This document shows positions 45,244 to 54,257 of a DNA stretch of 64,000 nt, one piece after another. How positions within the stretch are numbered: the stretch's first letter is position 1; every line of letters starts with the position of its first letter. This DNA is from JAJFFW01 sp965263375 (GTDB lineage: Bacteria > Pseudomonadota > Alphaproteobacteria > Caulobacterales > Parvularculaceae). The position numbers and the translations under genes are program-made. A model generated the notes under the pieces. That model was not told where the DNA came from. It saw nothing but the letters and a program-made list of their open reading frames with translations, and made no database searches. Where the stretch lies: the NCBI GenBank assembly GCA_965263375.1, contig OZ253669.1:3038001-3102000 (forward strand). The letters run 5' to 3'.

Positions 45244-45810
45244 TTACGGCTCCAGCTCACTATCCCAATAGAGAAAATCTTGCCAGCTATCGTGCAAATA
45301 ATGGGGCGGGAAGGCGCGTCCGCGCTCATTCAACTCAAACATGCTCGGCCGCACGGGTTTAACCGCTGGGAACATCGCCGCTTGTTCCGGCATACGCCCG
45401 CCTTTGCGTAAATTACAAGGACTGCAAGCCGCCACAATATTTTCCCATGTCGTACGGCCACCACGAGAACGGGGGATAACATGGTCAAAGGTCAGCAAGT
45501 CCCGGTCCTGAGAGCCGCAATATTGGCATGTAAATTTATCGCGCAAAAAGACGTTAAAGCGCGTAAAAGCTGGCGTTCTTGAGTGGCTGACATAATTTTT
45601 CAGAGACACAACCGACGGCAGCTTCATCTCAAAACTAGGGCTGCGCACCACAGTGTCGTAATGAGCGACAACATCAACGCGGTCTAAGAAGACCGCTTTT
45701 AGCGCATCCTGCCAAGACCAAAGAGATAAAGGAAAATAGCTTAGAGGCCGAAAATCGGCGTTCAAAACGAGAGCGGGGCAACCTTCGGGATTCTGCGCCG
45801 CAACTTGCAT
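45244..45810 (-). CDS. HNH endonuclease family protein
   Basis: A 188-residue protein with a C-terminal HNH domain. It has a zinc pair C-Q-Y-C (95-98) and C-S-P-C (129-132), the metal-finger D-H at 109-110 (T-F-D-H-V-I-P-R-S), and Asn124/Asn133. The N-terminal 80 residues carry the extension (V-L-N-A-D-F-R-P-L-S-Y) common to a widespread single-copy bacterial HNH family. Unlike homing endonucleases, these are not obviously mobile. The cellular role is not established. Confidence 0.88.
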   Translation of the reverse strand: MQVAAQNPEGCPALVLNADFRPLSYFPLSLWSWQDALKAVFLDRVDVVAHYDTVVRSPSFEMKLPSVVSLKNYVSHSRTPAFTRFNVFLRDKFTCQYCGSQDRDLLTFDHVIPRSRGGRTTWENIVAACSPCNLRKGGRMPEQAAMFPAVKPVRPSMFELNERGRAFPPHYLHDSWQDFLYWDSELEP

Positions 45811-46162
45811 TACCGACTCTCCCCGAACAGGGCATTTAAAGAGTATATGTCAAAATGCTTTACGGTGAACTCAACGTCTCCATTCGCTATTAGATATATA
45901 GTCACTCTCTACGATAAGCCATAGCTGATTCCCTATGACGACTTCTTGACAATTTGCGTGGTAATTTGGCCGCAGGGGCATTTTTCTGCATAACACCCCT
46001 CAAAACAGCCCCTTTTGCTTAAACCTCAGCTTTTTAGCGCAAGGCAATAGCCCCAAAAAAAAGACAACAAGAAGACACACGAACTTAGCGCCCAACACGC
46101 CTTTTAGCGCGGCAGCACAGGTTTCAAACAACATAAATAAGGAGCAATGAGGCTAGGAACCC
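45811..46162. other. Intergenic region downstream of the GAF-like remnant
   Basis: About 350 AT-rich bases upstream of the HNH gene. I see no gene, strong terminator or repeat. The promoter of the HNH gene should lie at its left end. Confidence 0.5.
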
Positions 46163-46578
46163 TTAGCCAGCCCGCACGCGGCGATTAATAATAAATTGGA
46201 ATTTATCGCTTGATTGAGACTTCACCAAATCAACATACGCCTGACGGTCAGCACATTTACGCTGCCGATGGGAGAGCCAACCATACACTTGTATACATCC
46301 TGATCATAATCACGCCGTTGGGGCGAAGACTTCCGCGTAATGTTTTCTGTATCGCCTTCTATATCAAAGTCTTTTTCTGCAAAAACCTTGCCCGCATGTC
46401 CAACACCGCGCTTCCAGCTGCGAGGTTCCATTACTGAGGGATGACTGTTTGACGTCTCCCTCCAGACACAGAATAGTTTATCATCATCATTATGGTGAAG
46501 AAATATCGAAAATGTCCAAACCTCATTTGCCGACATTCCAAATAATCCGTTCCGCTCACCGATCACAGGAGAGAACAA
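46163..46578 (-). pseudogene. Frameshifted GAF-like domain remnant
   Basis: One frame reads from about 46578 through a GAF-like pattern: V-W-T-F-S-I-F-L-H, then R-G-V-G-H-A-G-K-V-F-A and C-M-V-G-S-P-I-G-S-V-N-V-L-T-V. It then hits an early stop at 46222. Shifting by one base at about 46241-46247 (one C missing in GACCGTCAGG) continues as Q-A-Y-V-D-L-V-K-S-Q-S-S-D-K-F to TAA at 46163. No good start codon is present and the first GAF helix is missing, so the 5' part seems lost as well. The GAF assignment is by pattern only. The next gene upstream, alkA, is intact. Confidence 0.5.
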
Positions 46579-46599
46579 CTTCTTAATCGCGGCGCCGTT

Positions 46600-47256
46600 T
46601 TAGATTGGCGTTCGCCCGCGAATTTGCGCGTAATAGGTCCACAAAATATGCGCCGCCAGCCCTCTATACGGCGCCCAACGTACTGAGCGTTCGTCCAGCG
46701 TAATTTGGTCAAGGTGCGGCTTTCTTGGTTTCGCTGCGTTATAAGCCGCTTTTAGGGCCACATCCTTGGGCGGCCAAATATCAACCCGCCCCTCACAAAA
46801 CAGCAGGTAGATCGCAGCAGACCAAGGGCCGATGCCTTTTACACTTTGCAATATCTCCAGCGCCTCATCATTTGGCGCGGCGGCAAGCGCCTCCAGATTA
46901 AGGACGCCGTTTTGAAGGGCCTTTGCAAGTGTAGATACATACCGCGCTTTTGGGGCGGAAAGTCCGCATGCTTTTAAAGCTTCCTCGCCTGCCGCTAAAA
47001 TTCTTTCAGCAGTTAAAGGCTGCAAGGCGTTTAGACATCGCCCCCAAATCGCCTGCGCGCTAGGGACGGAGACTTGCTGTTCCACAATAATCCTGAAAAG
47101 TCCTTCAAACCCGCCGTCCCGGCGACGGATATAGGGTGCGCCAATAGGGCCAAGCGCCCGCGCCAAGGTCGGTTCACGGCCGGCCAGCCACGCGCAAGGC
47201 GCTGAAACATCATCAAATACGTTCAAAGGAAGAGAACCCCGTGGAAGTCTATTCAT
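46600..47256 (-). CDS. DNA-3-methyladenine glycosylase II (AlkA-like, HhH-GPD)
   Basis: Base-excision-repair glycosylase of the HhH-GPD superfamily, 218 residues. The helix-hairpin-helix L-Q-S-V-K-G-I-G-P-W-S-A-A-I-Y spans about 136-150 and the catalytic Asp is Asp165 in P-P-K-D-V-A-L. The E. coli AlkA N-terminal domain is absent, as in many shorter bacterial members. Its ATG overlaps the stop of the deoxyribosyltransferase-like gene by four bases. It is open and intact although genes on both sides are frameshifted. Confidence 0.88.
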   Translation of the reverse strand: MNRLPRGSLPLNVFDDVSAPCAWLAGREPTLARALGPIGAPYIRRRDGGFEGLFRIIVEQQVSVPSAQAIWGRCLNALQPLTAERILAAGEEALKACGLSAPKARYVSTLAKALQNGVLNLEALAAAPNDEALEILQSVKGIGPWSAAIYLLFCEGRVDIWPPKDVALKAAYNAAKPRKPHLDQITLDERSVRWAPYRGLAAHILWTYYAQIRGRTPI

Positions 47257-47744
47257 TCCATTTCCAAAAGAGGGCTTATATTTTCTTCGATTAAGAGTGG
47301 CTCATCCGCAAGATAGGCGTCCAAACTCTCAAACAGCGGCGCACTGTGATAGGCGCAAGTCATCGTGACATTCATGGCCCGCCAAAAATTCGGCTCACAA
47401 ATCACATCAATTTTGCCTGACGCGGCGTATAACCCAAGCTCCATCAAACTAATGGGGGAAGCGCTTTCGCCAGCAAAGTAACAAATGATTTTATCAGCGG
47501 CACCAAGGTGGGTCAGCTCCCAAGAGACTTGCTCTTGCAGCGGGCCATCTTCCCCAGGCGCAGCTTTCGCCCAAGAAGGATCCCAGTCTTCGCGCCTTGG
47601 ATTTAACAAAACACCCGGCAGGTCGATATAAGCCGCCGCCACACGCTCCTGCCACGGGGCGGCGAGCCCATCATCGATGGAACCTGCAAGAAAAACCCAT
47701 GGCCTTGGCGCGTCTGGCGCTGGCGAATATGGCGCACGGATCAT
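47253..47744 (-). CDS. Nucleoside 2-deoxyribosyltransferase-like protein
   Basis: A 163-residue protein of the nucleoside 2-deoxyribosyltransferase-like group. Typical blocks are W-V-F-L-A-G-S-I-D-D-G, W-Q-E-R-V, L-N-P-R-R-E-D-W-D-P-S-W, E-Q-V-S-W-E-L and S-L-M-E-L-G-L. The true reaction of these standalone proteins is unclear; a role in cleaning modified nucleotides would fit its coupling to alkA. ATG at 47744 is preferred over TTG at 47750. It ends by overlapping alkA and starts 29 bases after gshA. Confidence 0.82.
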   Translation of the reverse strand: MIRAPYSPAPDAPRPWVFLAGSIDDGLAAPWQERVAAAYIDLPGVLLNPRREDWDPSWAKAAPGEDGPLQEQVSWELTHLGAADKIICYFAGESASPISLMELGLYAASGKIDVICEPNFWRAMNVTMTCAYHSAPLFESLDAYLADEPLLIEENISPLLEME

Positions 47745-47773
47745 TTCCAATCAGGTTTCTCCAAAACAGTGCT

Positions 47774-49146
47774 TTAGTATTCGCTTTCACTCAGCAAAGC
47801 GCGCGCATCGCCGTTTAAATCATTCATAAAATGGGACGCGACTTGTTCGCCCATGGTGACGCCGCTTTCTGCAATCTCCTGAAGGGGATCAAGGAAAGGC
47901 GTTTCGTCTAAATCAACTGAACCCGGCCGGGCGCGCAACCTTAACCCCTCACGCGCAATTTCCAAAATCTCAATGGCAATGTCCTTAACGGAGCGTCCCG
48001 CGACCTCAGCCTTGAAAGCCGAGACGCGCCGCATCAAGGCGCAAGGCTGCACGGTCTTCAGCTGACCAATCCTTCACAACATCCCACGCAGCATCAAGGC
48101 TGGCGCTTTCATATAAAAGACCGACCCAAAAACGCAGGCAGTGCGCAAATACGCGACCAAGGACCGGAATCAGCGCCGCGCATTTCTAAAAATCGCTTCA
48201 TACGCACTTCAGGAAAGGCGGTGGACAAATGATCTTCAAAATCACCAATATGCGGGCGCTCCCCTGGAAGGCCCGGCAATGCGCCATTCATAAAGTCACG
48301 GAACGATTGCCCCGCCACGTCTTTATACTCGCCGTCACGATAGGCGAAATACATCGGCACATCGAGAATATAATCTGCATACCGCTCAAATCCGAAGCCG
48401 TCTTCAAAAACAAAATCTAAAAGCCCTGTGCGATCAGGGTCTGTGTCCGTCCAGATTTTTGCCCGATAAGACGCCCAACCAGAGGGCGCGCCCTCGTATA
48501 GGCCGGAATTAGCAAACAAAGCGGTCGCAATCGGCTGTAAAGCAAGGGCGGTGCGGAATTTGGCGACCATGTCCGCTTCTGAGCTATAGTCTAAATTCAC
48601 CTGCACCGTACACGTACGATGCATCATATCTAGGCCAAGATTACCCTTCAGCGGCATATAGCGGCGCATAATCTTATAACGCCCTTTGGGCATCAAGGGC
48701 ATCTCTTCACGTTTCCAAGTCGGGGTGACGCCCATACCGAAAAACGCAACGCCCGTGCCATCAGCAACTTGCTTAACCGCATCTAAGTGGCGATGCACTT
48801 CAGTGCATGTTTGGTGAACATTCTCAAGCGGCGCGCCGGAAAGCTCTATCTGGCCGCCAGGCTCTAAAGAAACAGAAGCGCCTTCCCCTTTTAGACCAAT
48901 AGGCGCGCCATTTTCTAATACGGGCGCCCAACCAGTAAGAGCGGACAGCTTATCTAAAATTTCGCGAATACCGCCAGTCCCCTCATAAGCGACAGGCGTA
49001 AGATGCGTGCGGCAATAAACAAATTTCTCGTGCTCAGTGCCGATGCGCCAATCGCTTTTGGGCTTACAGCCTTCCTCCATATAGGCGGCAAGCTGGTCGA
49101 TCTTTTCAATAGGCGTACGCTCGCCTTTTGCAGCTTCAAGACTCAC
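47774..49146 (-). pseudogene. gshA: Glutamate-cysteine ligase gshA with two frameshifts
   Basis: The first step of glutathione synthesis, plant/alphaproteobacterial GCS2 type. Residues 1-340 are normal (G-T-E-H-E-K-F, L-E-P-G-G-Q-I-E-L-S-G, M-H-R-T-C-T-V-Q-V-N-L-D). The frame then breaks at an A5 run (48128-48132): removing one base restores F-W-V-G-L-L-Y-E-S-A-S-L-D-A-A-W-D-V-V. A second break near the A3 at 48015-48017 is repaired the same way and continues K-A-E-V-A-G-R-S-V-K-D-I-A to the expected end ...E-S-E-Y at 47774. Restored length would be about 455 residues, the family norm. Either a recent double mutation or consensus errors in A/T runs. Confidence 0.85.
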
Positions 49147-49293
49147 GTTTTTGGTCTCTCATTTTCTTATATGTTTACTTACGAAGTTAGCAAAGCTGTA
49201 GCCCTGTCAGCGCGCTGGGCCAAGCCGTTTTACAGGCTTATTCTCTGTCATCACAAATTTGTGCGCTTGTTTCTCCGGGACAATCGGCTTTGC

Positions 49294-50060
49294 TTAAGTC
49301 GTCTTTAGATCTCCTAATGCAGCCTGCCACAATGTTAGCGCCGCAATGGCCGCGGTATCCGCGCGCAAAATACGCGGACCGAGCGTGACAGGCAGGGTAA
49401 AGGACAGATCCCTTAGCATGGCGCGCTCGTTAGGGGAAAATCCGCCTTCGGGCCCAATCAAGATCGAACAAGGCTGATCAATGGATATGTTTTCAAGCGC
49501 CTCTAGCATTGGCGCAGCGCGGCCTATCCGTCCGCCCCATTCAGCGCTGGGGTTATCCCCGGCCTCGTCACAAAATATGAGCGCGCGCCCTTCTGGCCAA
49601 TCAGCGATCACCTTATCGATCGCGATAAGCGGGTCCACACGCGGCGGGGCGAAACGTCCGCACTGTTCCGCGGCTTCTATCGCAATTGCAGCAAGACGGT
49701 CGAGTGTTAATCCGCCCCGCATTAGTGCGCTCAGTTTTCACTGGCATAAGGGCCGCAACCCCAAGCTCGCTTGCTTTTTGCACCATAAAGTCTACGGGAC
49801 CTCGTTTAATTGGGGCAAAGAGCAAGGCAATATCCGGCCCAGCAATCGCGTCCCGGGTTTTGTCTTTAATCCGCGCTATTGCGCTCTTTCTTTCCGAGGC
49901 GCTCCAAGGTTGCGACATACTCACCATCATCGCCATTGAAGACTAAGACCTCATCCCCTTCCGCACGTCGCATTACATTGCGCAAATAATGAGCTTGCTC
50001 AACGGTTAGAACCGCCTCGTTCCCTTTCGCTAAAGGGGCGTTTACAAAAAGCCTAATCAT
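49294..50060 (-). pseudogene. rsmE: 16S rRNA m3U1498 methyltransferase rsmE with two frameshifts
   Basis: Three reading frames in series make one RsmE (SPOUT methyltransferase). The N-terminal PUA-like part M-I-R-L-F-V runs to L-G-K-K (50060 to about 49890). The middle part S-A-I-A-R-I-K-D-K-T through L-L-F-A-P-I-K-R to K-T-E-R-T-N runs to about 49704. The C-terminal part L-D-R-L-A-A-I-A-I-E-A-A-E-Q through I-G-P-E-G-G-F-S to L-R-A-D-T-A-A runs to 49294. Each junction needs removal of one base: an extra G near 49882-49889 and an extra C near 49698-49704. All conserved motifs are present. It is divergent from ubiA. Confidence 0.85.
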
Positions 50061-50126
50061 GGTGACAACCGTGCAAAATCGGGCGGAACAGATTGTTAAA
50101 AATCATAGCGGCGTTATGTAGAGGAT

Positions 50127-51091
50127 ATGACGTCGACACACCATAGCAACGGCCAAGAGACAACTGCGCCGGCGGACGCCGCAAAGGACAATTGGGTCGA
50201 CCGGTTTGCCCCCGCCCCTACTATACCCTATCTGCGCTTAATGCGCGCCGACCGCCCTATTGGCGCATGGCTATTAGGCATTCCCTGTCTTTACGGGCTT
50301 GGTCTTGCCGCCGCGCAAGGGACTGAGATAAGTGTTGCAACATTAATCTACTACGCTCTGCTTTGCGGAATCGGCGCCTTTATTATGCGCGGCGCTGGCT
50401 GCGCCTATAACGACATTGTGGATAAAGACTTTGACGCAAAGGTCGAACGTACGGCCTTGCGCCCTATTCCGTCGGGCCAAGTCACCCTGCGCCAAGCATG
50501 GATCTTTTTGATCAGTCTTTGCTTTTCAGGACTGATCATTCTTTTACAATTCAATATATTCGCGATTGGCCTTGGCTTTGGGTCGCTTGTGCTGGTTGCT
50601 GCTTACCCCTTTATGAAAAGGATCACTTGGTGGCCTCAAGCCTGGCTTGGCCTTACCTTTAATTGGGGCGTGTTACTGGGTTACGCCGCCATATCCGGTA
50701 AACTTTCTCTTTCGGCTTTCCTTGTCTATGCAGGATCAATCCTATGGACCCTTGGTTACGACACGATCTACGCCTGCCAAGACAAAGAAGACGATGCTTT
50801 GATCGGCGTAAAATCGAGCGCCCGCGCCTTGGGGACAAATGTTCGCCAGGGCGTTGCTATGTTTTACGCCGGAACCGTTGTGCTTTTTATGTTAGCGGGC
50901 GTCGCGGGCGGCTTTAGCCCCTTCTACTTTGTTGCTTTTTGGCGCGCCAGTGGGCCCATTTCGCTTGGCAAATATATAAATTTAATGCTGACAACAGCCC
51001 GCTTTGCCTGCAGCTTTTTAAATCAAACCGGGAAGCGGGCTTATTATTGCTCTCGCCCTTTTTATTGGAAGCCTTTCTTCATAGCGCTTAA
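50127..51091 (+). pseudogene. ubiA: 4-hydroxybenzoate polyprenyltransferase ubiA with a late frameshift
   Basis: Membrane prenyltransferase for ubiquinone synthesis. The first Asp-rich motif (N-D-I-V-D-K-D-F-D) and the second (Y-A-C-Q-D-K-E-D-D) are intact, with about seven transmembrane helices in frame. At the T5 run 50936-50940 the frame is wrong: the uncorrected frame runs on to 51116 with a non-family tail. Adding one T gives A-H-F-A-W-Q-I-Y-K-F-N, then C-L-Q-L-F-K-S-N-R-E-A-G-L-L-L, to TAA at 51089-51091, the expected UbiA ending. Only the last helix region is affected. Confidence 0.85.
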
Positions 51092-51138
51092 GTCCAAAGA
51101 GCTTAGTATTGCGTAGTTAAAGGAAGGGACGCTTTGAA

Positions 51139-51735
51139 ATGACAAAACCACGAAAAAATGAACCGCCGAGCGCTAAAAGCGCAAACCGACGTCTTTTCAT
51201 GGCAGGCGCGGTTGGCGCTGGACTGGCCATCGCCGCCAAACCTTTCAACACCGCAGCAAATAGCGGTAAACAAAAACCGTCCAGCAATGAGGGTGAGACC
51301 ATGTCCAAACCAGACCCGACAACCATTCCCGACTTTGACAAATGGCAATTATCACAGAGCGAATGGAAAGAGCGCCTTTCCCCTGAGGCATTCCAAGTCT
51401 TGCGCAAAGAAGGAACAGAGCGCCCCTGGACAAGCCCTTTAAACGATGAAAAGCGCGAAGGCGTCTATGCATGTGCTGGCTGCGGGTATGATCTGTTCAC
51501 GTCTGACAAAAAATTTGATTCTGGCACCGGCTGGCCATCCTTTTTTGATCCCATCCCTGGCAGGGTTGGCACAAAGCGCGACTTTAAACTGGTCGTACCG
51601 CGCACAGAGTATCACTGCGCACGTTGCGGCGGCCACCAGGGCCATGTTTTTAAAGACGGCCCCGCGCCAACGGGGCTGCGTTATTGCAATAATGGCGTGG
51701 CGCTGACTTTTAGGCCCAAGGGGGAAAACGCTTAG
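51139..51735 (+). CDS. msrB: Peptide-methionine (R)-S-oxide reductase MsrB with twin-arginine signal
   Basis: Repairs methionine-R-sulfoxide in proteins. The C-terminal MsrB domain has zinc cysteines Cys112/Cys115 and Cys160/Cys163, G-T-G-W-P-S-F and the catalytic Cys183 in R-Y-C-N-N-G. The first 45 residues are an export signal with N-R-R-L-F-M (Arg17, Arg18) before a hydrophobic stretch, typical of Tat transport, so this copy should act in the periplasm. An internal ATG at about residue 55 would give a cytoplasmic form, but GGAAGG lies before the upstream ATG. Confidence 0.92.
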   Translation: MTKPRKNEPPSAKSANRRLFMAGAVGAGLAIAAKPFNTAANSGKQKPSSNEGETMSKPDPTTIPDFDKWQLSQSEWKERLSPEAFQVLRKEGTERPWTSPLNDEKREGVYACAGCGYDLFTSDKKFDSGTGWPSFFDPIPGRVGTKRDFKLVVPRTEYHCARCGGHQGHVFKDGPAPTGLRYCNNGVALTFRPKGENA

Positions 51736-51848
51736 CGCACGTTTCCCGCGCATCGCTGACAATAAAACAAATCATGGCATAAGCATCACTAGGGGCGCTT
51801 CGGCGCCCTTGCCAGTTTCGCCCCCTTTCTCAAAAGGATATTTTCGCC

Positions 51849-52745
51849 ATGCAAGACGCTGACACGTCAACTGAAGCCACCGCACAAACCCCAACAGAAC
51901 CGCTTGTCAAGCAAATCCCCACAAATGCTGAAGAAGCCTATAGCCTTATCCAAAGTTTCTCGGAGCAAATCATCGCTTATTTGCCCAGCGTGATCGGCGC
52001 TATCGTCGTCTTTATGATCGGTATGTGGATCGCCGGAAGGATCCGCAGCGTCGTTAAAAAGATCTTTGAAAAATCCGACCACCTTGACGAAACCGTAGAG
52101 ACTTTTCTCGCCAGTCTAATCTACTACGCCGCCGTAACCTTAGTGCTCGTGACAACCCTTGGCATGTTCGGGGTGCAGACGACAAGCTTAGCGGCGATCA
52201 TCGGCGCCGCCGGTCTTGCCATCGGCCTCGCCTTACAAGGCACGCTTGGCCACCTTGCCTCAGGGGTCATGTTGTTGTCGTTCCGCCCCTTTAACATTGG
52301 TGATTATGTTGAGACAGCGGGACACGCCGGCACGATCAAGTCGATTACGCTCTTCACGACAGAAATGGCGACCGTAGACAATAAGAAGGTCATCATTCCC
52401 AATGGCGCTATCTGGGCTGATTCCATTGTCAACTATTCCGCGCATTCCACCCGCAGGGTCGATTTTGTCTTTGGCGTGTCCTATGACGATGATTTGAATA
52501 AAGCCATTGAAGCGATTAAAAGCGAGGTGGATAAGGAGACGCGCGCCCATAAGACGCCGGAACCTGTGATTGAGGTTGATAATCTCGGTGACAGCTCAGT
52601 TGATATTATTTGCCGGGTCTGGGTCGATAGCGGTGACTACTTCCCAGTAAAATGGGCGCTGACAAAAGCGGTCAAAGAACGCTTTGACGCTGAAGGCGTT
52701 TCCATTCCTTATCCGACGACGACCATTGTTCAGACAGCGGCCTAA
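51849..52745 (+). CDS. MscS-family small-conductance mechanosensitive channel
   Basis: A 298-residue inner-membrane channel of the MscS family. Three N-terminal transmembrane helices (about residues 45-160) end in the pore-lining G/A-rich helix (G-A-A-G-L-A-I-G-L-A-L-Q-G-T-L). The beta domain follows with R-P-F-N-I-G-D-Y-V and the cytoplasmic alpha/beta cage with F-G-V-S-Y-D-D-D. Length matches E. coli MscS. A second osmotic valve, mscL, is about 10 kb away. Confidence 0.93.
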   Translation: MQDADTSTEATAQTPTEPLVKQIPTNAEEAYSLIQSFSEQIIAYLPSVIGAIVVFMIGMWIAGRIRSVVKKIFEKSDHLDETVETFLASLIYYAAVTLVLVTTLGMFGVQTTSLAAIIGAAGLAIGLALQGTLGHLASGVMLLSFRPFNIGDYVETAGHAGTIKSITLFTTEMATVDNKKVIIPNGAIWADSIVNYSAHSTRRVDFVFGVSYDDDLNKAIEAIKSEVDKETRAHKTPEPVIEVDNLGDSSVDIICRVWVDSGDYFPVKWALTKAVKERFDAEGVSIPYPTTTIVQTAA

Positions 52746-52772
52746 CACCGCCACGCACAATAAAAGAGGATC

Positions 52773-53840
52773 ATGCGCGCCATGACACAAGAGGGAATGG
52801 AGGCGGATGATCCTCAAACAGGCGAAGGTAACTACACATTTACAATCGCCAATGAAGACCAAGGCGCACGCCTTGATAAATGGCTGTCTGAACGGTTAGA
52901 GGGCCTGACCCGCACCCGCTTAAAGGCCTTAATTGAAGAAGGCGCGCTTGCGCGCAATGGCGTGGCATTTACGGACCCTTCTTATAAGCTGCGCGAGGGG
53001 GATGAAATCCTCCTGACCCTACCGGATCTTGCGCCGCCGACGCCCAAAGGCGAAGACATTCCCCTTGAAATCGCTTACGAGGATGACGCCGTTATCGTCA
53101 TCAACAAGCCGGCGGGCATGGTTGTCCATCCAGCCGCCGGCAATTGGACAGGCACCCTTGTCAATGCGCTGATCGCTCATTGCGGCGACAGCCTTTCTGG
53201 AATAGGCGGCGTTGCACGCCCAGGGATAATCCACCGCATCGATAAAGACACATCCGGCCTTCTTGCCGTCGCCAAACATGACGCGGCTCATCAGGCTATG
53301 ACCTCCGCGTTTGCAGCTCATGATGTGGAACGAGTTTACGAAGCGCTGACCATCGGCGCGCCCCGGCCAGGCGTTGGAACCATCGACAAACCAATCGGCC
53401 GCGCTAACGCAGACCGCAAAAAATTCGCCGCCTATGATGAAAATAGCGAGCGGGCGGATCTGCGCCATGCCGTCACCCATTATAAAACTTTGAGTGTTTT
53501 TGGGCGTGCGCGCGCCAAGCTGGCTGGCGACGCCTTAGCTGCGTCCATCGAATGCCGCCTTGAAACTGGCCGCACGCACCAAATTCGCGTTCATATGAGC
53601 GCCCTTGGCTGCCCCCTTATTGGCGACCCGCTTTACGGGCGCGGCCCGGGGCTTGCGGGCTTAAAACCTGGCGACGAGATGGCGGATAAGACACTGAAAA
53701 TACTTAAAAAATTCCGCCGACAGGCGCTTCACGCCCGCACTTTAGGGTTTGACCATCCTATTTCCGGCCAATCTTTATCATTCACAGCTGAGCCGCCCGA
53801 GGACTATGCGCGCTTAAAGTCCGCGCTTGAGGCGATTTAG
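52773..53840 (+). CDS. rluD: Ribosomal large-subunit pseudouridine synthase RluD family
   Basis: Converts specific uridines of 23S rRNA helix 69 to pseudouridine. An N-terminal S4 domain (about residues 30-85, G-A-R-L-D-K-W-L) is followed by the RluA-type catalytic domain with G-I-I-H-R-I-D-K-D-T-S-G (catalytic Asp157) and R-L-E-T-G-R-T-H-Q-I-R-V-H. Length (355) is slightly above E. coli RluD. ATG at 52773 or 52782 can serve as start; AGAGGA is better spaced for the second. Confidence 0.92.
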   Translation: MRAMTQEGMEADDPQTGEGNYTFTIANEDQGARLDKWLSERLEGLTRTRLKALIEEGALARNGVAFTDPSYKLREGDEILLTLPDLAPPTPKGEDIPLEIAYEDDAVIVINKPAGMVVHPAAGNWTGTLVNALIAHCGDSLSGIGGVARPGIIHRIDKDTSGLLAVAKHDAAHQAMTSAFAAHDVERVYEALTIGAPRPGVGTIDKPIGRANADRKKFAAYDENSERADLRHAVTHYKTLSVFGRARAKLAGDALAASIECRLETGRTHQIRVHMSALGCPLIGDPLYGRGPGLAGLKPGDEMADKTLKILKKFRRQALHARTLGFDHPISGQSLSFTAEPPEDYARLKSALEAI

Positions 53841-54257
53841 CCGCGCAGCGTCGCCCTTTTGAAATAAGGGTATTACAGAAGTAATCGCCCCGCCCCGCTC
53901 TCCGCAAATGCCTGTAGCCTACTGGCATTGAACAGAAGAGAGCAAAAAGGCGACGGTCGCAGTGGCCTAAAGCTGGCCTTCATTGCCTACTACATTTGGA
54001 GTGACGGAACGGAGTTCGAATATTCACCAAAAGCTGTTTAATCCTTTAACCGTCAACCAATTCGCCGGAAGCTGATTTGACGTTTCCTTGGCGCATCTGC
54101 CGGGAAAAGGTACAATGATCTCGCACTATTGGCCGTGGCGGGCTAAGCTCAAGACCACGCGAATTACATTGAGACGTTGAACCGATTGACCTTCATCATG
54201 TGGCGGCAACGCTGACCACGGACAGAACCTTAGAAACGACAGAGTGTGGGGGAAAAC
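53841..54257. other. Intergenic region between rluD and a membrane protein gene
   Basis: About 417 bases. A 37-codon frame (53928-54041, starting TTG) encodes L-K-L-A-F-I-A-Y-Y-I-W-S-D-G-T-E-F but has no good start or ribosome-binding site and may be a gene remnant. No strong hairpin or repeat was seen. Confidence 0.5.

Noticed and set aside
45244..45810. HNH gene as part of a mobile or defence element
   Set aside because: It belongs to a widespread single-copy HNH family and has no recombinase, restriction or phage gene around it.
46210..46437. 75-codon plus-strand frame in the GAF-like region
   Set aside because: The minus strand gives a better protein pattern across two frames, and the plus frame shows no family features.
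53928..54041. 37-codon frame after rluD
   Set aside because: TTG start without a ribosome-binding site and no match I recognise. It is mentioned only as a possible remnant.
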